A stretch of 64,000 nt of DNA, taken from JBGSWL01 sp041752455 (GTDB lineage Bacteria > Pseudomonadota > Alphaproteobacteria > Rhizobiales > Rhizobiaceae). The number at the start of each line of letters is the position of its first letter. Position 1 is the stretch's first letter. Shown piece after piece: positions 8,391 to 16,579 of this stretch. The notes below the pieces were generated by a model, which saw only the letters and a program-made list of their open reading frames with translations, was not told where the DNA came from and did no database searches. The translations under genes and the position numbers were made by a program. The stretch spans positions 24,070 to 88,069 of the forward strand of contig JBGSWL010000032.1 in the NCBI GenBank assembly GCA_041752455.1. The letters run 5' to 3'.

Positions 8391-8678
8391 ATGACCAGAA
8401 CCATCAGAATAGAAGGCGCGCTCGACGCGGCGCGCATTCAGGCCTCCCGCCGGATGCTCGACCAGTTTGCCGCCGAAGAGGCTGACCTCTTCATCGACAT
8501 GACCGACTGCGACTTCCTTGACTCCTCGGGCGTCGGCGCGGTGGTCTTTGTCTACAAGCGCAAGCTCGCCCGCGGCTACATCGTGCGGATGACCAATCTG
8601 ACGGGTCAGCCGCTCAGCCTTCTGCGCCATCTCGGCATTGCCAACCTTCTGGCAGCCGACGAGCGGACGGCTGCGTGA
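8391..8678 (+). CDS. STAS-domain protein (anti-anti-sigma/SypA-like)
   Basis: This 95-residue protein is a single STAS domain, the size of SpoIIAA-type antagonists. The motif DCDFLDSSGVGAVV holds the predicted phosphorylation serine at residue 45 or 46. The ATG at 8391 follows GGAG by about ten bases. It is the first gene of the export operon and overlaps the next gene at TGATG. The locus also encodes a kinase/phosphatase regulator (12858-14408) of the kind that acts on STAS proteins. The inferred role is a switch whose phosphorylation state controls the polysaccharide system, as SypA does in V. fischeri. Confidence 0.88.
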   Translation: MTRTIRIEGALDAARIQASRRMLDQFAAEEADLFIDMTDCDFLDSSGVGAVVFVYKRKLARGYIVRMTNLTGQPLSLLRHLGIANLLAADERTAA

Positions 8679-9040
8679 TGACGACGATGACCGCCATGAG
8701 CTCGCGCGCCGCCCTCGCCCTTGTTGGCATGATCGCCTTGTCCGGATGCGGCCACCGCTGGCCGGAACACGGATCGGGCGGCCTTGCCGAACGGGACATG
8801 CCGGTCGAGGCCGCGCTCGTTGCGGCAGAGACGGCGATCGATGAGGCACGCCTCAATGGCGCCGGCGGTCGCGCCCGCATCCAGATGGCGGAAGATCACC
8901 TGGTCGTTGCCATCCGTGAAAACGAGGCCGGTCTTCGTACCGATGCCGATGACAACCTTCTGGCCGCATCGATTGCCCTTGGCGGCGTCGATCAGCTTTC
9001 CCCCGCCCGTACCCTTTGCCTCAAGGAGCCCTGCCGGTGA
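8678..9040 (+). CDS. Small lipoprotein of the polysaccharide export operon
   Basis: The 120-residue product has a short signal with the lipobox LSGC (cysteine near residue 23, MIALSGCGHRWPEHG), so it should be an anchored lipoprotein. The rest is helical and acidic with no domain I recognise. Its ATG shares a base with the STAS stop (TGATG), and the export protein follows 20 bases later. Position suggests an accessory role in the envelope export machinery. The function is unknown. Confidence 0.75.
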   Translation: MTTMTAMSSRAALALVGMIALSGCGHRWPEHGSGGLAERDMPVEAALVAAETAIDEARLNGAGGRARIQMAEDHLVVAIRENEAGLRTDADDNLLAASIALGGVDQLSPARTLCLKEPCR

Positions 9041-9060
9041 TGCCCGCAGGTGACAGGACC

Positions 9061-11181
9061 ATGATGACGACCAACATTTCCCGCTTTGCCCGCACGGTGC
9101 TCGCTGCCCTTGCCCTGATGCTTGGCGCCATCGGCCATTCGGTTGGCGACAACGTGGTGCTTCGCATCGGCGATGTGCTTTCCCTGTCACTTCCCGGCGA
9201 GGAAACCTTGACCGGGGATTTTGCGATCAACCGCAATGGTGAAATCGCGCTGCCCGAAATCGGCACGATCCAGGTTGCAGGACTTACGGTGGAAAAGGCC
9301 GAGACCCTTGCCCGTGATGCGCTGATGCGCGTCTTTCGCGATGTCGAGCGCTTTACCCTTCAGATCAAGGAACAGAAGCTGCTGGTTTCGGTAGCAGGCC
9401 AGGTCAAGACCCCGGGCACGCTGGAACTGGCGGGCGATGCAACGCTTGAAGTTGCCATTGCCGCGGCCGGCGGGCTGCAGGCAGGCGCCCAACTCGACAA
9501 GCTGAAGATCATTCGCGGCGGCGAAGAAATCCCGGTCAACTACAAGGCCTATCTCGACAGCGGCGATCTTGCGCTTTTGCCGGCGCTGGAGCCGCTCGAC
9601 ATCGTGTTTGTGCCGATCTCGCCGCTCACCGGCAATGTGCAGATCGATTTTGATGCGGCCACCCTCGCCCGCGCCGGTGATGGCGCCGAAGACGGCAAGG
9701 CGGTGCGGGTGTTCGGCGAAGTCGCCAACCCGGCCCAGTTCGCCTACAAGGAAGGCATGAGCGTCGTCGATCTCCTGATGCGCGCCGGCGGTGTGACCCG
9801 CTACGGTGCCGTCGAGCAGATCCGGGTGATCTCCAGCGGCGAGCCGATCCTTTTCAACCTGCAGGCCTGGCTCGACAGCGGCGATCCGGCACTTCTGCCG
9901 AAGCTCGTCGAAGGCGCAACCGTCTACGTGCCGATCCAGTCCGACCAGATCAAGCGCGGCAAGCACACCGTCTACATCATGGGCGAAGTTGCAAAGCCCG
10001 GCGCATTCGAAGCGCAGCCCGGCTCCGGCTTCATCGACATCATGGCCAATGCCGGCGGTCCGACCCGTTTTGCCGATACCCGGCAGGTACGCATCCTGAA
10101 GGCTGATGGCTCGGTCGTGATGTTCGACATGGTTGCCTTCACCGAAAGCAAGTCGAAGACCTTGCCGACCATCGATGCGGGCGATGCGATTTTCGTTCCT
10201 GAAAAGACCGACACGGATCAACCCTCATGGCTGAAAATTTCGCCGGACCGCGCCGTCCACATGATCGGTGCTGTCGCCAAGCCCGGCCGCTACGAGTGGT
10301 CGGATGAGATGAGCCTGATCGATCTGATTGCCAATGCCGGTGGTCCGACCAGCCAGGGCGATCTTTCGGCCATCGCCATCGTTGCCTCGGCTGATGGCAA
10401 GGCGCGTCCGCTCACCTTCGACATGGCTGCCTTCATCGCCAATGGCGGCGACCTTGCCTCGCTCCCGAAAATCCGCGCCGGTTACACGGTCATGGTGCCG
10501 GAACTGCCGCAGGACCCGAGCGACAACAAGGCCCAGTGGCTGCGCCAAAGCCCGGATCGCTCGATTTACGTGATGGGTGCCGTCGGTGAACCGGGGCGCT
10601 ACGCCTTCGACAGCACGATGGGTTTCCTCGACATCATCGCCGCTGCGGACGGTCCGACCTCGGGCGCAGACCTTGGAAGCATCCGGGTCTCGCTGCGCGG
10701 GAAGGCTGACGCGGACCCGATCCTCGTCGATCTGGCGCTCTACATGCAGACCGGCGATGAGCGGCTGCTGCCGCGCCTCGAACCCGGCGACCTGATCTAC
10801 GTGCCGGACCGCGACCGCGAATGGACCGACATCGCACCATCGGAAACCGTGCGCGTCATCGGCGAAGTCGCAAAGCCCGGCCGCTACACCTTCGACAGCC
10901 GGATGACGCTGCTCGACCTTCTGGCCGAAGCTGGCGGACCGACCGCCGCAGCGCTCCAGAACCGGATCGTTGTCGTCAACATGGGCAAGGACATGAAGGC
11001 CTTCCACTTCGATCTGGAAACCTTCAGCCGCACCGGTGACTACCGCATGCTGCCGGTCATCCGCCCCGGCGACATGGTCTATGTTCCCGACAAGTCACAG
11101 AGCCGACGCGCGCGGTTCATGGAAGGTGTCCGCGACACCGGCCAGATCCTGGCGCTTGTCGCCGCAATTGCAGCCCTGTGA
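9061..11181 (+). CDS. Polysaccharide export protein with six SLBB domains (Wza-like)
   Basis: The 706-residue protein has a signal sequence (about residues 1-30) and a poly-export domain (RIGDVLSLSLPGEE onward, about 32-105). Six SLBB units follow, starting near residues 107, 213, 303, 399, 501 and 597. Units 3, 4 and 6 open with xxxGxVAKPG and units 3, 4, 5 and 6 share xGPT. A hydrophobic C-terminal segment (about 690-706) may be a membrane helix. Wza-type proteins I know have two or three such units, so the array is long. The ATG at 9061 is chosen because AGGTGA lies seven bases upstream; a start at 9040 (TGATG overlap) is possible. No lipobox is seen, unlike Wza. It should form the outer-envelope or periplasmic channel for the polymer. 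Confidence 0.9.
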   Translation: MMTTNISRFARTVLAALALMLGAIGHSVGDNVVLRIGDVLSLSLPGEETLTGDFAINRNGEIALPEIGTIQVAGLTVEKAETLARDALMRVFRDVERFTLQIKEQKLLVSVAGQVKTPGTLELAGDATLEVAIAAAGGLQAGAQLDKLKIIRGGEEIPVNYKAYLDSGDLALLPALEPLDIVFVPISPLTGNVQIDFDAATLARAGDGAEDGKAVRVFGEVANPAQFAYKEGMSVVDLLMRAGGVTRYGAVEQIRVISSGEPILFNLQAWLDSGDPALLPKLVEGATVYVPIQSDQIKRGKHTVYIMGEVAKPGAFEAQPGSGFIDIMANAGGPTRFADTRQVRILKADGSVVMFDMVAFTESKSKTLPTIDAGDAIFVPEKTDTDQPSWLKISPDRAVHMIGAVAKPGRYEWSDEMSLIDLIANAGGPTSQGDLSAIAIVASADGKARPLTFDMAAFIANGGDLASLPKIRAGYTVMVPELPQDPSDNKAQWLRQSPDRSIYVMGAVGEPGRYAFDSTMGFLDIIAAADGPTSGADLGSIRVSLRGKADADPILVDLALYMQTGDERLLPRLEPGDLIYVPDRDREWTDIAPSETVRVIGEVAKPGRYTFDSRMTLLDLLAEAGGPTAAALQNRIVVVNMGKDMKAFHFDLETFSRTGDYRMLPVIRPGDMVYVPDKSQSRRARFMEGVRDTGQILALVAAIAAL

Positions 11182-11189
11182 GCCATCCC

Positions 11190-11870
11190 ATGACACGCCA
11201 CGAACTTCATCTGGCAGCCCAGCGCGCCTATTCCGCAACGATCGGCCGCGGCGCCATCACGGTCGCCGTCACCGGTACATCCGAGAATGCCCGGGCCGGT
11301 GCACTTGCCCGTGCCATCGCCGAGGCCGGCGCCGGTTTCGGCAAGCGGGTCCTGCTCCTGACGGCCGATGATGACGGCATTGGTGACGGGACCGTGCTTG
11401 ATGCATCGCCCGACGCGATTTCGAACGCAGCCCTTGAGGTCAGCCATCGTCTCCATGTGCTCGCCATCCCGCGCGGCTCCGAGCTTCATGCCTGCGTCAA
11501 CGACAACAAGCGGCTGATCGGTGCATTTGCTGCGCTTGCGGGCAGTTTCGATGCGATCATTCTGGATGGCCCGGCCTATGGCCGCGAAAACCCGGTTATC
11601 TACACGCCGCTGACCGCTGCCGCCTTTGACGCCGTGCTTCTCGTCGCCGAACCGGGCGTGCAATCGCGCCCCGAATTCGATGCGATCTGCACATGGCTTT
11701 CGGAATCCGGCGCGGTGATCTCTGCTGTCATACTCAACGACGCCAAGAATCCGACCCTTGCCCAGGAGTTCGTGCGCGAAGCCAGGCGCTTGAAGAAGAT
11801 CTGGCCGCGCTTTCCGGCTCTGGTCGAGCGCACCATCGCTGCTTGGCCACCCCTCAACCGCTACTACTGA
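11190..11870 (+). CDS. CpsD/BY-kinase-like ATPase with degenerate P-loop
   Basis: The 226-residue protein has the fold pattern of the cytoplasmic bacterial tyrosine kinase/ParA-like domain (TVAVTGTSENARAGALARAI, RVLLLTADDDG, FDAIILDGPAYG). The usual GK(S/T) of Walker A is replaced by ENARAG, and the Walker A' aspartate motif reads LLTADDD. The C-terminus has only two adjacent tyrosines (NRYY) rather than a tyrosine cluster. Walker B (IILDGP) is kept. It may therefore be a structural partner, not an active kinase. It corresponds by position to SypD and may pair with the chain-length protein at 24089. A GTG at 11178 that overlaps the export gene stop (GTGA) is an alternative start. Confidence 0.8.
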   Translation: MTRHELHLAAQRAYSATIGRGAITVAVTGTSENARAGALARAIAEAGAGFGKRVLLLTADDDGIGDGTVLDASPDAISNAALEVSHRLHVLAIPRGSELHACVNDNKRLIGAFAALAGSFDAIILDGPAYGRENPVIYTPLTAAAFDAVLLVAEPGVQSRPEFDAICTWLSESGAVISAVILNDAKNPTLAQEFVREARRLKKIWPRFPALVERTIAAWPPLNRYY

Positions 11871-11877
11871 GTCCATC

Positions 11878-12924
11878 ATGATCGTTCATTATCTCGACGC
11901 CAGCGCCATCGGCGGTATCGAAACCCATGTGGAAACCGTCGTGCGTGCGCTCGGCGATGCGGGCCACCCCGCAGCTGTCATCCTGCACAGGCAGTACGAT
12001 GCTTCGCCGGTCCGCAAGCGGTATGAGGCTGCCGGTCTCGAGGTCCATGTGGCCGGCGGTGCAACCGCCCTGCCCGCCCTGTTTGGAAAGTTGCAGCCGT
12101 CAATCATCCACACGCATGGCTACAAAGCCGGAATTTTCGGCCGCCCGCTTGCGCGCCTGATGGGGATCCCCGTGATCTCGACCTTCCATGCAGGCGAACG
12201 TGGCACGGGGCGCATGCGCCTCTATCAGCGCGCCGACGAATGGACGAGCTTGCTTGCACCGCGCCTTGCCGTTTCAACCCAGATTGCAGAGAGCCTGCCC
12301 TTTGGCGCCACGGTGATGCGCAATTTCGTGACCTTGCCGGTCCAGCCTCGCCGGGAGCCAAGCGACCCTCGTTTCGTCTTTGCCGGCCGTCTTTCGCATG
12401 AAAAAGGCCCCGATCTTTTCTGTGCATTGGCCGAGCGGTTCGCCGGTCAAGGCAAATTCGAAATGCATGGCGAAGGTCAAATGCGCGCAGAACTCGAGGC
12501 TCGCTTTGGTGAAGCAGTAGATTTCTGCGGTTTTGCACCGGCGATTGCCCCGGTTCTCGCACACACGACGGCATTGGTGATGACCAGCAGGCGCGAAGGC
12601 CTGCCGATGATCGCGCTGGAAGCCATGGCCGCCGGCGTTCCGGTCATTGCCCCTGCAACCGGCGGCTTGACCGGCCTGATCAATGATGGCCGCAACGGCT
12701 TCCTGTTCGAACCGGAGGATGAAGCCTCGATGGAAGCAGCGATGGAACGCTTTCTGGCGTTGGATGACGACGCGCGCAGATCCGTGGGCGAGGCTGCCCG
12801 CCGCACGATCCGCCAGACCTACTCGGCGCAAGCCGTGCTCCCCGATCTTTTGGCCGCCTATGCCGCTGCCGGTTGGAAACCGGAGGCCTCGACAAGCACG
12901 AATGTCCAGTCGTCGGCCGGGTAA
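11878..12924 (+). CDS. Glycosyltransferase family 4
   Basis: This 348-residue cytoplasmic enzyme begins MIVHYLDASAIGGIETHVET, a typical GT4 N-terminus. In the C-terminal half it has FAGRLSHEKGPDLFCAL and TSRREGLPMIALEAMAAGVP, the nucleotide-sugar binding region with its EX7E-like glutamates. It starts seven bases after the CpsD-like gene. Its last 67 bases overlap the end of the convergent regulator gene on the other strand. It adds one sugar of the repeat unit; the specificity is unknown. Confidence 0.9.
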   Translation: MIVHYLDASAIGGIETHVETVVRALGDAGHPAAVILHRQYDASPVRKRYEAAGLEVHVAGGATALPALFGKLQPSIIHTHGYKAGIFGRPLARLMGIPVISTFHAGERGTGRMRLYQRADEWTSLLAPRLAVSTQIAESLPFGATVMRNFVTLPVQPRREPSDPRFVFAGRLSHEKGPDLFCALAERFAGQGKFEMHGEGQMRAELEARFGEAVDFCGFAPAIAPVLAHTTALVMTSRREGLPMIALEAMAAGVPVIAPATGGLTGLINDGRNGFLFEPEDEASMEAAMERFLALDDDARRSVGEAARRTIRQTYSAQAVLPDLLAAYAAAGWKPEASTSTNVQSSAG

Positions 12925-14408
12925 ACGCCCAAAGTCTCCGTGACAATCGCCGCGAGACGATCCGCCGCGTCGGCAAGCCCGAGCTTCGACGTGGCAGCAA
13001 GTCCGCGAGCCACGGCATTGGATACGCCCTCCAGTGTTTCCGTACTGTCTGGCGCCAAGCCGTCAGTCGCCAGAAACATCCGCTCGCCTTCGCCAAGGCG
13101 AACCTGCCGCGTCGTGCAACCGGTGGACGGCAAAAGGCCGGGCAGCGCACCTGACAGCGGAACCGAATGCACCGAGCCGTCAGCGGCGACGAGATAAGGC
13201 GCCGGATGGCCGCCGGTGGCAAGTTCCACGGTGCCGGCCTCGAGGAGGTCGATGACGATCATCGTCGCCACAAGGCCTTCCAAGGCACGGTCGCCATGGA
13301 TCGCGCTCGATACCGCGTTGAGGAAACTGTCAGGACCACCTGCAGGCGCCGCGCTTGCGGAAATGCCGCTCATCAATCCGGACAAGGCCGATGCCTGGAT
13401 GCGCCCGGTCATGCCGTGTCCGGCGCAATCGGCCAGGACGAAACGTTTGCGCCCTTGCCCCCCATGAACGGTGGCAAAGATATCGCCGCCGCCGGCCGAG
13501 GCCGTGCCGCCCCGGGCAACCAGCCGAAAGCCCGGCACTGCGGTCACGTTGGCGCAATCGATCAGCGGTTTGACATTGCGTTCCAGACGGCGCGCCGCGC
13601 GGACCATGTGGGCACGATGGGCGGCCATGGCCTCACTCGCCCGCTCCTGCAATTCGCGCGGCCGAACCGGCTTCTGCAATACGGCATGAATGCCGTGTTC
13701 CAGCCCGTGAACGCGAGCAGCGCCCGTCCGGTCACCGGTCACGAAGATGATCGGCATGTCCGGCTCTGCATCCCGGTTTCTCAGACATGCCAGCAGTTCC
13801 GCCATGGAGCCGTCGCCGAGATTGTAGTCGGCAATCACCAGGTCGAACGGCGTCGACTTCAACATGTCGGCGGCTTCCGCAAGTGTACCGGCGCAGGTGA
13901 CGCGCCCGATCTTGGCAAGGATCGACACGAACAGACCGCGGGTCATCTCGTCATCCTCGATCAGCAGCATTGCGGGCCGCTCGTCCTGGATGACATTGCG
14001 CCAGAACGACCAACGGTTGAGGCCGCCCTGGTCCGCATCATCACGTTCATAGGCGAACCGGTCGACGCTGTTGCGGACCAGCCAGAGGCCACGCCCACTT
14101 TCGGCCATCGGATCGAGAGGCGCCATGCTGCTGTCTGCCCAACGGCGGGCAAAATCCCGGAACGGTCCGCCATCATCGAGAAAATCGACCCGAAGCGAGG
14201 CCCGTTCCACATGAAGTTCCATGGTGAAGCATTGCGCTGGCGGCTGCCCGTGGCGAACCGAATTCGTCGCGATCTCGCTGACGACAAGCGCCAGATCATC
14301 GAGAAGTTCGACCCTTGTCTTCAGACGATCACGGGCAGTGCGGATGATCGCCCGCAGATCCGCAACAGCCTCAAGGCTGGCTGCCATTTCAACGCGCTCG
14401 ATCAGCAT
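12858..14408 (-). CDS. HATPase-REC-PP2C regulator (SypE-like partner-switching kinase/phosphatase)
   Basis: The 516-residue protein carries three modules. Residues 1-140 are an RsbW-like HATPase with N box EIATNSVRHG and GRGLWLVR. Residues of about 146-265 are a receiver domain with acidic pocket EDD (151-153), D194 and K246. Residues of about 290-510 are a SpoIIE/PP2C phosphatase with GGGDIF, DCAGHGMTG, TDGLAP and DDWTFV. The same order (serine kinase, receiver, phosphatase) is known for V. fischeri SypE, which acts on the STAS protein SypA. Key residues of all three domains are present, so the protein could both phosphorylate and dephosphorylate the STAS protein at 8391. It overlaps the upstream GT2 gene by seven bases, and its 3' end overlaps the convergent GT4 gene. 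Confidence 0.92.
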   Translation of the reverse strand: MLIERVEMAASLEAVADLRAIIRTARDRLKTRVELLDDLALVVSEIATNSVRHGQPPAQCFTMELHVERASLRVDFLDDGGPFRDFARRWADSSMAPLDPMAESGRGLWLVRNSVDRFAYERDDADQGGLNRWSFWRNVIQDERPAMLLIEDDEMTRGLFVSILAKIGRVTCAGTLAEAADMLKSTPFDLVIADYNLGDGSMAELLACLRNRDAEPDMPIIFVTGDRTGAARVHGLEHGIHAVLQKPVRPRELQERASEAMAAHRAHMVRAARRLERNVKPLIDCANVTAVPGFRLVARGGTASAGGGDIFATVHGGQGRKRFVLADCAGHGMTGRIQASALSGLMSGISASAAPAGGPDSFLNAVSSAIHGDRALEGLVATMIVIDLLEAGTVELATGGHPAPYLVAADGSVHSVPLSGALPGLLPSTGCTTRQVRLGEGERMFLATDGLAPDSTETLEGVSNAVARGLAATSKLGLADAADRLAAIVTETLGVYPADDWTFVLVEASGFQPAAA

Positions 14409-15343
14409 GGGCAATCACCGGACCTTTCCTTGGCAAAGAGCCATTGCCGGGTCATCGCTGTCATTTCGCGCAGCATGCGCTTTGACGGATCGCTGGCGAA
14501 GGCCCGAGCTGCATAGAGAGCAGCAAAACCCTTGAGATCGCGTTCACTGGCGTGATGGGCTTTCGACGACCAAAGCCGGGCCCGCGCTGCGCGCTGTGCC
14601 CAACCGGGCATGTCGCCGGTACCAAACCGGGTGATTAGGTCGTTCATCGCGGCAATGCGCGCGCCCCGGTTGGCGGTCTCGCTGCCCGGGCGCATCAGAT
14701 AGTGCATGGTGACGTCGCGGCTCATTGCAACCGGGCCGCACTCGGCAAGGCGAAGCCACAAGTCCCAGTCTTCCGCCGACGGCAGATCGGCCGAAAAACC
14801 GTTCGCAATGTGCAAAGCTTCGCGTTTTGCAACGACGCAAGACGTGCCGACAAGGTTGCAGGCAAACAGTTCCGCGCGGGCATTGTCGATCCTCTCAAAG
14901 CCGGTTCGCGACCGCCCGAACTTCGGTTTCCAGTAGTCGAAGCATGTGCTGCGGAGGTTCCCGGCAAGGTCGACATGGCGATAATCGGTGAATGTAAATG
15001 CCACGTCCGGGTTGGCGCGATGATAGGCGATTTCCGGAGCGAGTTTTCCGGCAAGCCATGTGTCGTCCGCGTCAAGAAATGCGATCAGGCTTGATTTTGC
15101 CTGTTCAATCAATTGGTTGCGCGCGCATGCCGGTCCGGAACGCTCGCCGTGGAAGACGCGGATACGGCCGTCCACCAGCGCTTGTTCGGCGAGCCAGGCA
15201 CGGGTGCCATCACTCGACCCATCGTCGAGAACGAGGATTTCGATGTCCTCTATGCCTTGCGCAAAAATCGAGGCGAAAGCGGCGGGAAGATAATCGAGGG
15301 CGTTGTAGGTCGGAATGACCACGGAGCAGAGGGGGGAATTCAT
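14402..15343 (-). CDS. Glycosyltransferase family 2
   Basis: The 313-residue protein has the GT-A signature CSVVIPTYNALDYLPAA at the N-terminus, VLDDGSSDGTRAWLAEQ and the metal-binding pattern AFLDADDTW. The ATG at 15343 is chosen because the protein then begins directly at the GT2 fold; the ribosome-binding site is weak. It is cotranscribed with the SypE-like regulator. A sigma54 promoter on the minus strand (15380-15395) lies just upstream, giving a leader of about 25 bases. Confidence 0.9.
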   Translation of the reverse strand: MNSPLCSVVIPTYNALDYLPAAFASIFAQGIEDIEILVLDDGSSDGTRAWLAEQALVDGRIRVFHGERSGPACARNQLIEQAKSSLIAFLDADDTWLAGKLAPEIAYHRANPDVAFTFTDYRHVDLAGNLRSTCFDYWKPKFGRSRTGFERIDNARAELFACNLVGTSCVVAKREALHIANGFSADLPSAEDWDLWLRLAECGPVAMSRDVTMHYLMRPGSETANRGARIAAMNDLITRFGTGDMPGWAQRAARARLWSSKAHHASERDLKGFAALYAARAFASDPSKRMLREMTAMTRQWLFAKERSGDCPC

Positions 15344-15367
15344 GATGCATCTCGTTCGGGTTTCGGT

Positions 15368-15383
15368 TGGCACCAGCCTTGCA
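15368..15383 (+). promoter_or_regulatory. Sigma54 promoter, rightward, towards the GT4-flippase operon
   Basis: TGGCAC, five bases (CAGCC), TTGCA is a full match to the RpoN consensus. The predicted transcript starts near 15394, about 24 bases before the ATG at 15418. Its -12 element is shared with the opposing promoter at 15380-15395. Confidence 0.85.
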
Positions 15384-15395
15384 AGTGGAATGCCG
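15380..15395 (-). promoter_or_regulatory. Sigma54 promoter, leftward, towards the GT2-regulator operon
   Basis: On the minus strand CGGCAT, five bases (TCCAC), TTGCA gives GG and GC 12 bases apart. It uses the same palindromic TTGCAA as the rightward promoter, so one RNA polymerase should exclude the other. The predicted transcript starts near 15369. Confidence 0.7.
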
Positions 15396-15417
15396 AACCG
15401 AACGGAGCCTTTGTGCC

Positions 15418-16578
15418 ATGAAAACGATTGCCTATGTCCTCTCCGCCTTTCCTGTCCTTTCCGAGACCTTCATCGGAAACGAGATAAGAGCCATGGAGGC
15501 GCTCGGCCACCGCGTCGTGCCAATGGTGTTTGATCTGCGTGACGGACCTGCCCAGCCGGCTGATCTTGATCTGAAGAAGCGCATGATTCCGGTTCGCTCG
15601 ATCAGCGCGAAGCATGCCATGACCGTTGCGCCGATGGCGCTGAAGGCGATCGGCTTTGCCTGGTCGCAGCAACTCCTGTCGCGGCGTTCGCTGATCTGGC
15701 ATGCGATGAAAATCGCCGCCATCGCCAAGGCAAATGGCTGCAGCCATATCCATGCGCACTTTGCCGGCGGCGCTGCCGCACACGCGATTGCCGCCGGAAA
15801 GATCGCCGGCCTGCCGGTGACGTTTACCTGTCACGGCCACGACATCTACGCCGAACCGGAAGACCTCGACGCGAAGTTTTCCAACGCAAACGCTGTGGTG
15901 TGCGTTTGCGACGACATGCGCGACGACGTGGCCGCCACCGGCAGGGCCAACAATGTCGTGCGCATTGCCTGCGGCACCGATCCTCAAAAATTCATCCCGC
16001 AGACCGAGAACAATGGAGACAACGGACGGCTGCTGTTTGTCGGCCGGCTGGTCGAGCAAAAGGGCATCGATGATCTTCTCGCTGCGATTGCCAGCCTGTC
16101 CGGCCGCCGGTCGATTGCGCTCGACATCGTCGGCGCCGGGCCGCTTGGCAGCGAGATCGCAGCCGAAGCAGAACGCCTCAACCGTGAATTCGGCCACGAT
16201 ATCCGGATGCTTGGCGCCTGGAACGCTGATGACCTGCGCACCAAGGGGCCGCGCTACATTGGCGTCTGCCTTCCGTTCAAGACCGCACCGGACGGGAGCC
16301 GCGATACCGGTCCGCTCGTCGTCAAGGAAGCGATGGCGATGGGCCTTCCCGTCATCTCGACCGCCTACATGGGCGTGAAGGAAACCGTGACCGGCGAAAC
16401 CGGCATCCTTGTGCAGCCCGGCGACCGCGTCGCGCTTGCCGAGGCCATCGAGACCATTTTGTCGTTCGACCGGATTACCCGCCGGGCAATGGGGCAAGCA
16501 GGCCGCCTGCGCGTGACCCAGCACTTCACCCTCGAAAAGCAGGCAACCGCCCTCTCGGCCCTGTTCGAGGCCGCGTGA
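15418..16578 (+). CDS. Glycosyltransferase family 4 (WcaL-like)
   Basis: This 386-residue protein begins MKTIAYVLSAFPVLSETFIG, the start pattern of WcaL/AmsK-type GT4 enzymes of colanic acid-like pathways. It has IHAHFAGGAA and FTCHGHDIYAEPED in the first half and LLFVGRLVEQKGIDDLL and KEAMAMGLPVISTA in the second. The ATG at 15418 follows GGAG; an in-frame start at 15367 would lie inside the sigma54 promoter. It leads an operon with the flippase (one-base gap) and the ligase/polymerase. Confidence 0.92.
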   Translation: MKTIAYVLSAFPVLSETFIGNEIRAMEALGHRVVPMVFDLRDGPAQPADLDLKKRMIPVRSISAKHAMTVAPMALKAIGFAWSQQLLSRRSLIWHAMKIAAIAKANGCSHIHAHFAGGAAAHAIAAGKIAGLPVTFTCHGHDIYAEPEDLDAKFSNANAVVCVCDDMRDDVAATGRANNVVRIACGTDPQKFIPQTENNGDNGRLLFVGRLVEQKGIDDLLAAIASLSGRRSIALDIVGAGPLGSEIAAEAERLNREFGHDIRMLGAWNADDLRTKGPRYIGVCLPFKTAPDGSRDTGPLVVKEAMAMGLPVISTAYMGVKETVTGETGILVQPGDRVALAEAIETILSFDRITRRAMGQAGRLRVTQHFTLEKQATALSALFEAA

Positions 16579-16579
16579 C

